This document shows positions 46,881-58,322 of a DNA stretch of 64,000 nt, in pieces. Each line of letters begins with the position of its first letter. Position 1 is the first letter of the stretch. The notes below the pieces were generated by a model, which was given only the letters and a program-made list of their open reading frames with translations, made no database searches and was not told the DNA's origin. Source of the stretch: Phoronis australis. Its lineage: Eukaryota > Phoronida > Phoronidae. The translations under genes and the position numbers were made by a program. The stretch spans positions 919,148 to 983,147 of the forward strand of contig NMRA01000079.1 in assembly GCA_002633005.1 (NCBI GenBank). The letters are read 5' to 3'.

Positions 46881-47204
46881 ATGAATGAAATCGAAAATGT
46901 GTACAGTCACATCGGTGGCTTTGGACCCTATCAAATACGGGTGTTTTTCCTAGTACGCCTTATGGAGTTCTGGGCTGCTATAGCCATGATGTTACCAGTA
47001 TTTATAGGTGCCAAACCCGGCATGGGTTGTTTCACCGAGGGAAACAAACACAACGTCTCCACGCATATTGGCCGTGACCAACTATACGTGTACAACCTTC
47101 ACGTTAACTTGTCGACTAATGAAAATAAGAATGTCTGCCGGGGACTGGACGCGATTTGCCCCGGTCTGTGGTACTCGGGCGAATTCACTTCGATAGTTAC
47201 CGAG
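46881..47204 (+). CDS. SLC22-B exon 1
   Basis: ATG at 46881 (context ACTATGA) is the first ATG in frame; upstream in-frame GTG/TTG codons are not plausible starts. 108 codons, donor GTAAGT, phase 0. It encodes MNEIENVYSHIGGFGPYQIR, helix 1 (RLMEFWAAIAMMLPVF), and an extracellular loop with NVS and NLS sequons and CRGLDAICPGLWYS, ending TSIVTE. The loop is 8 residues longer than in A exon 1b. Confidence 0.94.
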
Positions 47205-48889
47205 GTAAGTTATGTTCATAGCGCATAATTTATCCACAAGGGACAATTAGAACAGTTTAACAAATATTCGGTGTTTATAAAATGAGACGGTTGGCCCTGA
47301 ACCCCTTTGTGAAATCTAAACCTGACACCGTGGATCCGTGGAAACTGCACTCAGTTGACGATATCTCAGTGTTATTTTTTTCATTTGGTAAACTATCAAG
47401 TTTCTTTTATATAATATCTGATTGCTCCCGGCTACAAAAATTTCTGGTGCGGATCATCTAATGAAGATTAGCATTCTATTAAAATGTAAACTGTAAGGTG
47501 ATAATGGCGATGGCATGGCGATCAGGTCGACAACCAAGTTTCCTCAGTATCTCGAGTTTAGACGAGAATCGGAAATTGACTATGCGTTTCGAATAAATTT
47601 GAGCTCGAATCAAGAAATGCAAATGGTTAATTATGGAGGGTCTTCATGGAGTTCGTTTTTAGATCCTGGGCCCTCTGGCTCGTAGCAGCTAGAGCCACCC
47701 GCATGTACATTTATCACACGCCAGCTACGAGGCATGTGATTCGTTTAGGCCACTGTCGGCCGGGTGTTGGGCACGTCCATCAAAGTCTACAATTACTTCA
47801 GAATGAAAACATTAATCGGCAGAAATTTCGAACCTTATGGGACGACCAATACTTACTCTATAACTAGCACTTAAAATGGCTGTCAAGAAATCATTAATCC
47901 TACTATGTTTTTCTAAAATCTCGAGTGCTTGCATTTTGAAAAAATACTTTAAAATTCCAAGACTGTTCCTGTCCGTAGTAGCGTTCAGTGTACTTGAAAA
48001 AATAATAAGCGAATTCTGTTTGATATCTTAAGGTCACTATTCAGAACAGTATTATAAATTGTGGCCATAGGTATTGGAATTGTGGTGACCCAAAATAGCA
48101 TTTGATACTCAAAGTATATAGCCTGGCTTTTGTAACAATGTGCAGAAGACAGATGTCTTCATCATGCCTTTTTCACTGGTTACTTCAAATTCGTTGAATG
48201 GTCACTGGAGAAACTATGGTAGGTTTGAAATTTATTGGTCTTGTTTTATCGCCCCAAAGACCTCCGTGGCAACTCGAGAGGTACATTGCAGTAGCCGTTC
48301 TCGAGTCTGAAGATTCTTGATGTTGGGAAATGTTTGTGGTCGCCGTTTCTCGAGTAATACTCCAGGTCAAGAGCCCATGGGTGTGTATCTCGAAGAATCG
48401 TTTGCTCATAGTGGATATTTTTCTTTTGGCTTCGTTTTTAGCTCCTCTTGAGCAGGCTTCATATTACTGTGTTCCGGCCTCACGTTGTAGACATATTATC
48501 CGACTTTTAGCTGCAGGCTGATTTAGAGAAACACGCTAAGCCACCCAAAGAAGAATTTTTATACAAAAGTTAAGACTAGACACTATACCGGTCAAGAAGG
48601 AGACTTTCTGGTGCATGGTAGGAATAATTACTATTTTTATATGTGGAAACAACACGATAAGATACTCATTGACCCTAGGTGGTCAACATGTTGATAACGG
48701 CATTTTCGAGAGAACTGTGAATCACATTTTGAAACAGGTCCTAGTTTTTCGGAACAAACATTCAAAAATCAAGTGTAACACCGGATTTGCATGATAACTA
48801 AAGAATAATTGCATTTTGATCATTTTCGTCATTTGCAGTACTCGGAAATAGCAAAAAATCCGATCATATATGTATTGTTTGGTATTTCA

Positions 48890-49260
48890 CTATTAGCTGA
48901 AATACGCCTTACGCTCAGTGTCTGAAGTCCAACTTCCGTAAGTTGGCGGATAGGTTATTGCGGATGGACACTTACCGAGTGTGCAGCAGTTTGTTTACAT
49001 GTAGTTAACAGCTTCGTTTTGTTTTACAACAGTTATAAGCCGTCTGGCGGTCTGTGAGTAGATTGTGCTTGAGTGAGCATTCAGTTATTTCAAGTGTTGC
49101 ATTTTTCTCATTTGACTTTGGAAGCTAATTATGAATTATTTTATGTGGACCACAACTGTATGTTTTTGGTCAAAATTGACTCACATTTGCCAAAGATACG
49201 CCAACATATCCATAAATAGTTCCATTGAAAAACAACACGGTCTGTGACCTGGCATACACT
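48890..49260 (+). repeat. Dispersed ~740 bp repeat, copy 2 (internally deleted)
   Basis: Matches the left part of 31105-31850 and 60645-61380 (CTGAAGTCCA, GTGTGCAGCAGTTTGTTTAC, AGCCGTCTGG, CAAAGATACGCC), then jumps to the GTTCCATTGAA block, omitting about 270 bases of the middle. Confidence 0.7.
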
Positions 49261-49489
49261 GATCGGTGTCATCAATCTGGGTCAAGTTACCAGTCGTAGA
49301 AACAGACTGGACTCTAGTATCCCAATTAAACTACCCCTGTGGGGTTTGCTCCTCTCCCGCCCAGGAAATTTTTCTGTTTTTTTCCTCTAAAAATTAAGCA
49401 TTTTCCTCGATTCGTGAAGTGTTATCCAAGAAAAAAGGCAAAAAAAAAACGTAGAACGTATCAAACAGGAAAACTACAAGATACCAGAG

Positions 49490-49552
49490 ACTCGAACTCA
49501 CAACCTGGTGAATAGAGCGCGCATGCTTTAACACTACACCACCACGACTTAA
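49490..49552 (-). mobile_element. tRNA-derived SINE head (candidate)
   Basis: On the minus strand, GTGGTGTAGTGTTAAAGCA resembles a tRNA A box and GAGTTCGAGTCTC a B box, about 30 bases apart. The acceptor stem does not pair, and the T stem pairs only near the loop, so this is not a functional tRNA gene. Confidence 0.4.
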
Positions 49553-50059
49553 CTACTGATCGTATTCTCAGAGACCTACTTGTTTATGGTCCACAGCGTT
49601 TGCGCCCGAAACCTACTTCTTTTTGTAATGCTTATTACACGTTTTATATTTTGTGCAATCGGTTCTTAACAAATTTGTTGTATATAAAATAGTCTTCAAT
49701 TACCCAAAAGGCCAAATCCGTTTTTCGTGTTGGCAATTGCCTTGGAAATCGTCTTAAGTTAAGGTTTGACAAAGAGAGAATTAATGAGTTTTTGAGTGAT
49801 TCACTAAGGCTTCGATTAAAATTCACATCTTACCAGCAGCTTCTGTTTTTCATCGTCACTCAGGTTCCATTTTCTTTAAAAAATGAAGTAAATTTTCTTC
49901 ATTGCACAGTGGAGCAGACGACGGAAACGGAGTCGTAATGCGTAGCGCCACTCCCGGTCGCCTGGGATATCGCGGGAGAGCCTATACTTAGCCATACAGC
50001 CATACATGTAGTTCCGTTACGAATAAACCGTGTTCTGAATTTGACAATTGAAATTGGAT

Positions 50060-50240
50060 CTGAGCCCCCCCCCAAACACTAAAACTGCACACATTTAAAT
50101 TTTGTTTCATCAGTATAATTTTAGTTACCGGGGTTAATTAATAAACTCAATATTTCCCTACGCTCTTGCTGTTTTATTTTTTTGCGGCAAGCAAGGGGGG
50201 GCGGGCCCCCTGGACCCCCCCCCCTAATTCCGCCTATGCT
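50060..50240 (+). repeat. C-run interspersed repeat
   Basis: Contains CCCCCCCCCAAACACT, GGCAAGCAAGGGGGGGC, then CCCCCCCCTAATTCCGCC. Similar style to 13740-13935. Its counterpart at 52580-52770 belongs to the duplicated segment. Confidence 0.4.
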
Positions 50241-51959
50241 ATTGGTGGGTCATATTGACTTTAGAAACATCAATTATGATTAGTTTCTTTTAAAAATAAT
50301 ACAAACGTTTTTACGCTATTAGAAACTTTCGGAAATTAGTGTCAATATTTTTGTTGCCGATGCTATGTTACCCGTTTCATGAATAGATAGTTCCCGACTA
50401 AATGTCTTCGATGGCAGCCGGTACATTATGCAGCGCGCGCTTCTTGGCCGCGTGCTAACACTAGTCGGGTTTTTTTAGTCTTCGATTCACGGTTTTCACC
50501 AGTACAAAGAAGGTTAGATTCCTGTTGAGGACAGAGATCTGTTCAGGAAAGATACAATGCAATCCCGCTGACAAGTATGCTGGGTCTGTTTTCAAAGTCC
50601 AGACCATAGTGAGGCTGATTCCTCGCAAGAGCAGCAATTAAAACTTTTGCGTTGTTTTTGAATCGCGGGGTTGGCCCTAAGTTTGAAGTGTATACTGACG
50701 TAACGGTGGGGCTCGTGGTCTACAAACTAAGGACTGTCGAATCTTTCGATTGATAAATTGGAGACTTTCATAGAATTTTAGAACTGCAGGTAAGGCATTT
50801 TTTTGCATATAGTTCTTGGGCTGGGCGCTTACTTTAGCGAAGTCTGGCAACGCGTGGGGGCATTTATAGGGGCCTGGGCGCTTATTAGGGCGAATAGCGG
50901 CAAAATTACATACAGCAGCGTAATTTAATGCACACAAATCACACGTCGTGCAAACCAATCGGCCATTTCACGGCGTTAATCAAACCTAATAGCCTTTGCG
51001 CACCCTGATTTCCGGACATGCGCAATCGTTAAATCGATCGGTTGCAACTTCGCTATTGGAAAAAGTGAAATTCAACCACGTAGGCCTAGGGAATCCCATG
51101 TCAGTTGTTAGCGCGTTTTTTTTCACGTTAACGCGTTTTCTCAGACTTCCTCGTAAGCCTACCACCTAACGCGTCAACTTCGCTTTTTAGGTGTGCCATG
51201 TCCTCTCTCTAGACATTGCTAGAGGCAGTCTAAGAATCTTTGGTTCCGCTAAACATTTAACTTGATCAGACTGGGACTCTAATGTTCTACATTAATATTT
51301 TTCTAATCGTTATTTATGTACGGTTTTTCACCGTAATTTAGCGGGCTTACTCCAATTTTTAACTTAATGAAAGATTTAGGCCACTGCACCTGTTTTTTAA
51401 CGAAACGCTATGACCCAAATACTTCTCAGTTTAAAGTACATTAATTCAGCCAAATGCCAATGAACCAACTGACAACACACTCCGAGATCATCCCCATTAC
51501 CTGGACAAGGCATCCTATTTTCATTATTGGTCTCAACAGGAATGCCAACCAGGTTGAAAGCGGTGTTAGTCCTTGCATTTAACTCCATCATCAACGGGTC
51601 AGCCTCACGCAGCCACACTGTTCTTCATTGGAGACATTTACAATTGCATCATGGTTGTTTGTGACTACATGTACTACCGGCCCACTCTAATGCATGTCGG
51701 CGAAAAAGCTACATGTACATGTATGTTTAATAACGGTTTCCATTGACTCTGGCGGAGCGGAGTCACATTCCACGCGTCAATAAATTTGTCAGGATTGTAT
51801 GTACACATTTCCGTTATACAAGTCTGTAATATTAATTGCAATTATTGTATTTTTAAGTATACATTTAGTCTGTAACGCGTATAGAAAGACACTGACACTG
51901 TTTCCGTCTGCAAGTGCATCATTGGAAAAAGACGTCTTTCCATTTTTTTAATTAACATC

Positions 51960-51994
51960 ATCAGCACCATCCCCATCATCATCATCATCATCAA

Positions 51995-52056
<62 letters not shown>
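51960..52056 (+). repeat. ATC microsatellite, ending at assembly gap
   Basis: Near-perfect CATCATCAT for about 95 bases up to N at 52057. A low-complexity Met-rich frame on the minus strand is an artefact. Confidence 0.95.
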
Positions 52057-52057
52057 N
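52057..52057. other. Assembly gap (single N)
   Basis: Lies in a microsatellite, with the right flank restarting the sequence found at 49545. The gap is between overlapping contigs or haplotypes. Confidence 0.95.
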
Positions 52058-54401
52058 CGACTTAACTACTGATCGTATTCTCAGAGACCTACTTGTTTAT
52101 GGTCCACAGCGTTTGCGCCCGAAACCTACTTCTTTTTGTAATGCTTATTACACGTTTTATATTTTGTGCAATCGGTTCTTAACAAATTTGTTGTATATAA
52201 AATAGTCTACAATTACCCAAAAGGCCAAATCCGTTTTTCGTGTTGGCAATAATGACGCGATTGCTTTGGAAATCGTCTTAAGTTAAGGTTTGACAAAGAG
52301 AGAATTAATGAGTTTCTGAGTGATTCACTAAGGCTTCGATTAAAATTCACATCTTATCAGCAGCTTCTGTTTTTTCATCGTCACTCAGGTTCCATGTTCT
52401 TTAAAAAATGAAGTAAATTTTCTTCATTGCACAGTGGAGCAGACGACGGAAACGGAGTCGTAATGCGTAGCGCCACTTCCGGTCGCCTGGGATATCGCGG
52501 GAGAGCCTATACTTAGCCATACAGCCATACATGTAGTTCCGTTACGAATAAGCCGTGTTCTGAATTTGACACTTGAAATTGGATCTGAGCCCCTCCCCCC
52601 CAAACACTAAAACTACACACATTTAAATTTTGTTTCATCAGTATAATTTTAGTTACCGGGGTTAATTAATAAACTCAACATTTCCCTACGCTCTTGCTGT
52701 TTTATTTTTTTGCGGCAAGCAAGGGGGGGACCCCTGGACCCCCCCCCCCTAATTCCGCCTATGCTATTGGTGGGTCATTTTGACTTTAGAAACATCAATT
52801 ATGATTAATTTCTTTAAAAAAAATACAAACGTTTTTACGCTATTAGAAACTTTCGGAAATTAGTGTCAATATTTTTGATGCCGATGCTATGCTACCCGTT
52901 TCATGAATAGATAGTTCCCGACTAAATGTCTTCGATGGCAGCCGGTACATTATGCAGCGCGCGCTTCTTGACCGCGTGCTAACACTAGTCGAGTTTTTTT
53001 AGTCTTCGATTCACGGTTTTCACCTGTACAAAGAAGTTTGGATTCCTGTTGAGGACAGAGAAGATCTGTACAGGAAAGATAATGCAATCCCGCTGACAAG
53101 TATGCTGGGTCTGTTTTCAAAGTCCAGACCATAGTGGGGCTGATTCCTCGCAAGAGCAGCTATTAAAACTTTTGCGTTGTTTTTGAATCGCGGCGTAGGC
53201 CTAAGTTTGAAGTGTATACTGACGTAACGGTGGGGCTCGAGGTCTACAAACTAAGGACTGTCGAATCTTTCAATTGATAAATTGGAGACTTTCATAGAAT
53301 TTTAGAACTGTAGGTAAGGCATTTTTTGCATATAGTTCTTGGGCTGGGCGCTTACTTTAGCGAAGTCTGACAATGCGTGGGGACATTTATAGGGGCCTGG
53401 GCGCTTATTAGGGCGAATAGCGGCAAAATTACATACAGTAGCGTAGTTTAATGCACACAAATCACACGTCGTGCAAACCAATCGGCCATTTCACGGCGTT
53501 AATCAAACCCAATAGACTTTGCGCACCCTGATTTCCGGACATGCGCAATCGTTAAATCGATCGGTTGCAACTTCGCTATTGGAAACAGTGTGAAATTCAA
53601 CCACGTAGGCCTAGGGAATCCCATGTCAGTTGTTAGCGCGTTTTTTTTTCACGTTAACGCGTTTTCTCAGACTTCCTCGTAAGCCTACCACCTAACGCGT
53701 CAACTTCGCTTTTTAGGTGTGCCATGTCCTCTCTCTAGACATTGTTAGAGGCAGTCTAAGAATCTAAACGTTTAACTTGATCAGACTGGGACTCTAATGT
53801 TCTACATTAATATTTTTCTAATCGTTATTTGTGCACGGTTTGTTCACCGTAATTTAGCTGGCTTACTCCAATTTTTAACTTAATGAAAGATTTAGGCCAC
53901 TGCACCTGTTTTTTAACGAAACGCTATGGCCCAAATACTTCTCAATTTAAGCCAAATGCCAAAAAGAACCAACTGACAACACACTCCGAGATCATCCCCA
54001 TTAGCTGGACAAGGCATTCTATTTTCATTATTGGTCTCAACAGGAATGCCAACCAGGTTGAAAGCGGTGTTAGTCCTTGCATTTAACTCCATCATCAACG
54101 GGTCAGTCTCACGCAGCCACAGTGTTCTTCATTGGAGACATTTACAATTGCATCATGGTTGTTTGTGACTACTACCGGCCCACTCTAATGCATGTCAGCG
54201 AAAAAACTACATGTACATGTATGTTTAATAACGGTTTCCATTGACTCTGGCGGAGCGGAGTCACATTCCACGCGTCAATAAATTTGTCAGAATTGTATGT
54301 ACACATTTCCTTCATGCAAGTCTGTAATATTAATTGCAGTTATTGTATGTTTAAGTATACATTTAGTCTGTAACGCGTATAGACATCGACATCACCATCC
54401 C

Positions 54402-54447
<46 letters not shown>

Positions 54448-54450
54448 GAC
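52058..54450 (+). repeat. Direct duplication ~2.4 kb, right copy
   Basis: Matches 49545-52056, starting at CGACTTAACTACTGATCG and running into the CAT-repeat near 54385-54450. A frame of about 67 codons recurs in both copies near 51397-51618 and 53883-54098, which only reflects the duplication. Confidence 0.9.
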
Positions 54451-54645
54451 ATCCCCATCATCATCATCATCATCATCATCGTCGTCATCATCATCGTCAT
54501 CATCATCATTATCTTTATCATCACCACAACCATGATCACCACCATCATCAGCACCATAACATCATCATCACCATCATCATATCATCATCGTCATTGTTAT
54601 CACCATCACAACATCATCATCATCATCATCGCCATCCTCACCACC
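54385..54645 (+). repeat. Compound ATC/CAT microsatellite
   Basis: Runs of CATCATCAT interrupted by CGT, CAC and TAT units, ending about 145 bases before exon 2 of SLC22-B. Histidine- and methionine-rich open frames here are not genes. Confidence 0.95.
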
Positions 54646-54788
54646 AATATTATTCAACAATCCAGACTCGTGTCATCCGACAGCTACAATGTAACGAGTA
54701 AAACCCCAACGTGTTAACGATGGACTGGCCTGGACTCCACTCGGTCCTAATATTTAACGGGCCTTTGACAGTCTCATATCTGTTGTAG

Positions 54789-55020
54789 TGGAACTTAATA
54801 TGCGACTTGGCATATGTCAGCGATCTCATCACCACAATCCAAATGGTCGGAGTTCTCGTTGGTGCTCTCTTGTGCGGACAGGTTGCTGACGTTTTTGGAC
54901 GAAAGAAAGTTTTGTTTGGAGTTTACAGCTCCTTGGTGGTGTTTGGGTTTGCGTCTGCATTTTCGTCCTCCTGGCCAGTATACGCCGTCATGCGCTTCAT
55001 TATAGGAGCTTCGCTCGGAG
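54789..55020 (+). CDS. SLC22-B exon 2 (helices 2-3)
   Basis: 232 bases, acceptor TGTTGTAG, donor GTTCGT, phases 0 to 1. It encodes WNLICDLAYVSDLITTIQ, helix 2, GQVADVFGRKK, helix 3, SWPVYAVMRFIIGASLGG. W-N replaces W-D of A at the junction. Confidence 0.95.
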
Positions 55021-56624
55021 GTTCGTACTTTAATAAAGTTCCAATTTAAACCATTAAGACAAAACTGCCAACTTTAAGATTAAAATAGACATGCAGATCG
55101 AAAGAAAGAAACAGATGCAGCACATACTAAAATACAAACCACTTAAGAGTGACAAATGCATCATCAGAAATTGATTATGTGACGTGATTGCACCGCATGC
55201 ATTTGGACGAATTCGCAATGTGTTTGAAAACGAGGTGTTGTGTCCAAACTACAATGGTTCTGCATTTTTACAAATGATGATAATAGGGGGAATTCTGACG
55301 TAAAAAATCAGGTTTTGCAGTGCTACAAAGGTGCTAGTATTGAATGCAGGTATTTCCTTCCTGATCGACAGACCATTTTCGTTCACACGTGATCGCAACT
55401 CGTTTCTCGCCCTTTGCATTCCATCTACCCCAAAGCATGTCTTTAACAATATGCTTTTTTTTCTTTGGCTGTCCGTGACAAAAACGAATGTAGTTCGTAA
55501 GAAAAAAGGTGCTACGAAGGTTACGCTTATAGTGCCTTGAAAAAAGGCACGCTTAGAGTCGAGTATGAGACTTAGGGTCCGGGTATATTATTTTTATCAT
55601 TTTATTCTACTTTTGTGGGAACTCATTGTCGATTTAAATGACTACTATATGTTTATTATTCTGAGGTCGTGTACATATTGGCTTTGTAGCTAGCTTTCCG
55701 AACCTAGTTTGCACTTGAAAACCCCACAATAAAAATGAGCCTGGAATCGAAATTCCAAGTCTTAATAGAGCTTGTAGCAGGGGTATACATGTGTAGCGAT
55801 CAGCAGGCGCAAACTTGGATTAGAGGTCCATTTGGGTAAATCATGAGGTGCTCGGCTAAAGACTGATTGTCATTTATCTTGAGTTCGCACGAAAGTAAAA
55901 CGGAAAACGACAAGAATAATGTCGAGTTCGACTTCGAGTACAAAGATTTGTTCCTGGCCCTAGAGGTTCGGTACTTAGAATGTTGTTTTGGTTCAGCAAG
56001 CAGTGGAAATAACGTATCTCTAATGTGTACTTCACAAACTGTTTAAAGATCCGTTTTTAAGACGTATTTATGGTACATGACATATGGGTCTTTTACAGTG
56101 AAGCAAATCTAGTGTGATCAAGCGCTTTACTCGGGTATTGCTTTTCGATATCTCAATAAAACCTGCATCGACAGAGCGTCTACCTGAGCCATATTTGAAT
56201 TCATTCAAGTTTTTAGATAGACTGGGCAGATTCGGATGAAGAGTGGGGATCAGGAGCTTTACCCCTTCCCCTGGGACAGGGTCAGAACTGAAATAAAAAA
56301 CGTCGCCAGAAAAAAAAAACAAAATCTGCTACTAAAACAAAAAAAATCTTACACTAGAGGGGGAAAACCCTCCCGACCTTCCCCGCTCGGACTTACCGCC
56401 CCCTTACTCAACGAAAATCTGCCACTGCGGGGGTTATGCTAATCGTCTTCCCGTGTTATGCTGCGTCAATATGTATTCCTGAGCGCCACCTTTTTCTGAA
56501 ACAATATAGCGAACCAAAATTAGGATCAATACACCAACAACTGCGAAAAGGGAAAGTAGTTGGCACTATTAATTCTTTGCAATTTACTATAAACGGCAGT
56601 AACACAAAGGTATACTTTTTATAG
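55021..56624. other. SLC22-B intron 2
   Basis: A 1.6 kb intron with a C-rich stretch at 56250-56430 that resembles a low-complexity repeat. No gene seen. The acceptor is TTTTTATAG. Confidence 0.65.
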
Positions 56625-56814
56625 GATTGCTTGTCGTATCGTATGTTGTTCCAATGGAAATCGTATCGCCTCGGTGGAGAAACCTTTGCGGCTGTATCAC
56701 GTTTTGGGGGCTTGGTGTCGCATTTCTGGCGTTTCTGGCATATCTAGTACGAGACTGGCGAAATCTAGTGATGGTTGCGACAGCGCCAGGATTGATCGTT
56801 TTATTGTCGTGGTG
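56625..56814 (+). CDS. SLC22-B exon 3 (helices 4-6)
   Basis: 190 bases, donor GTAAGT, phases 1 to 2. It encodes LLVVSYVVPMEIVSPRWRN, helix 5, LAYLVRDWRNLVM and LIVLLSWW. P-R-W-R-N matches the SLC22 consensus P-K-W-R better than the P-G-W-R-N of A. Confidence 0.95.
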
Positions 56815-57624
56815 GTAAGTTTCTTTATTTACTTTTCGCGTAAATGCATACAAGCTGCCCAAATTAGTCGAGCTATACCGTTGAAAATGCATTTTGGGAT
56901 TGCTGTAAAGGCTAGACTTTTTGAAGTTATAAGGTTTGGGTTAAATTCATAACAGGTGCTTTAGAGATGTTAATATAAATTGCGAATTCTCGCCGAAATC
57001 ACGACTCCCACTCAACGCGCTGATGTTAGTCATTCATACATGTATCTCTGCTATTAGAGTTCGCTGTGACTCGGGAGCGGAGGCCTCCATGTTCGATATT
57101 ACCCTGATCCAAATCTCTAAAAATACCTTTCTCATCGATAATGTCCAGTTAATACCCTGGAAAGTCTCTTAACCTCGCTTTAAGCGTTTCGACTTAAGCT
57201 GGGCCTGCCTCATTGCGTTTTTGAATTAGTAATATTCTAATGTTCAGTGGAACAAGATAATGGAAATGCATTGAAATTGGCATACATGTACATTATCCTT
57301 CTTCGAACTTCTCCATTTACAAACCGATTTAATAGCATTCTTTTTTGGCTACAGTGACGTTAAGGAGATGGTTTTGAGTCAGTGAAGCGGTCGTGGTACG
57401 GTGGTCTAGGACGTTGTGGGGTTTTAGAACAATCCCCACACAGCCACTTGGTTTGCATAGTGGACGAATACTATGCTGAGCTCTGAATTAACCCACTGAA
57501 GTACATGACAACACAAACTCTCCAGCTTTGTTCATTGTCAGAAAAATACCGCGCATACAGTTTCCGTGAGTCCATATCCGCTGCTTAAGCGCTGTAACTG
57601 GCATTCTTTTAATATCTTGTGCAG
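56815..57624. other. SLC22-B intron 3
   Basis: A 0.81 kb intron. A stretch near 57388-57430 (GTGGTCTAGGACG) faintly resembles a tRNA A-box region, but no B box was confirmed. No gene seen. Confidence 0.6.
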
Positions 57625-57757
57625 GTGGATTCCTGAAAGCCCACGATGGTTACTCATGCACAATAGACTACAAGAAGCTCGCGATATCATCACAGCCATA
57701 GCTACTTGCAACAAGAAATCTGTGCCAGATCTGTCAAGATTGGCAGCATATGGCAAG
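57625..57757 (+). CDS. SLC22-B exon 4 (PESPRW loop)
   Basis: 133 bases, acceptor TTGTGCAG, donor GTCTGT, phases 2 to 0. It encodes WIPESPRWLLMHNRLQEARD, IITAIATCNKKSVPDL and AAYGK. The unusual GTCTGT donor is shared with A, confirming common descent of the intron. Confidence 0.95.
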
Positions 57758-58221
57758 GTCTGTTTCGAAACTGCTGGGAAGTCAATAGTAGCAGACGACA
57801 TATTAGTGAGCCTCTTCCAAGCACTGAGTCCTAAGTTAAAACAGTCTAGTAGTCAGTATACATACAGCGATAACATAACTCAGAAACGTGTTTATCTTAG
57901 TTATTTTCATTGTTTACTCATCCACAGTATACTTCCTCTCTAGCGTCTTCTCCAGTGTGCAACATCTCGATGCACTGGAACTGCGCAACTTTGTGTTTGG
58001 CACCACAATTGAAAACTGTTTGCTATCAGTCAACTGGGGCAAAATTTCCTGAAACCTCATCCTGGAACTCGTGCAAGTAGTTTAAGCAATCATGGGAAAC
58101 CGAGTCGCGTTAGGCGCGTAAGCGAAACTCAACCTGAACTGAAATTTTATTATGAAGACTTGAAATTTGAAACATGGCTTTCATGTGAACTATGTCTTAA
58201 CTTCACTTTTATGTTCTTCAG
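57758..58221. other. SLC22-B intron 4
   Basis: A 0.46 kb intron with an apparent open-frame continuation past the donor that is not homologous to A. Nothing else is seen. Confidence 0.7.
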
Positions 58222-58322
58222 AAAGAAAGAGAAGGCCAAGCTGCTAATCGTGCTTACAGCTACTGGCATTTATTTGAAACTTGGAAAACGGCGAAGATAA
58301 CATTGCTGGCCATGTATGCTTG
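58222..58322 (+). CDS. SLC22-B exon 5 (loop into helix 7)
   Basis: 101 bases, acceptor GTTCTTCAG, donor GTAAGG, phases 0 to 2. It encodes KEREGQAANRAYSYWHLFET, then WKTAKITLLAMYAW. The last segment is nearly identical to A. Confidence 0.93.

Larger units (their letters stand above)
49545..52056 (+). repeat. Direct duplication ~2.5 kb, left copy
   Basis: From CGACTTAACTACTGATCG to an ATC-repeat, then N at 52057, after which the same sequence restarts. The copies are nearly identical, with small indels and substitutions throughout, including an ~80-base block near 51880-51955 present only here. Best read as unmerged haplotypes. Confidence 0.9.
47205..54788. other. SLC22-B intron 1
   Basis: A 7.6 kb intron as assembled. 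It contains the truncated copy 2 of the 740 bp repeat (48890-49260), a tRNA-like SINE head (49490-49552), a ~2.5 kb direct duplication split by N at 52057, and ATC/CAT microsatellites. No alternative first exon comparable to 1a/1b of gene A was seen. Confidence 0.7.

Noticed and set aside
49490-49552. A functional tRNA gene
   Set aside because: A- and B-box-like words are present, but the acceptor and T stems do not pair; listed as a SINE head candidate.
54297-54701. 134-codon His-rich frame and Met-rich frames around it (also 51842-52054)
   Set aside because: Translations of ATC/CAT microsatellites.
57388-57430. tRNA-like A box
   Set aside because: No B box at the right distance and no stem pairing.
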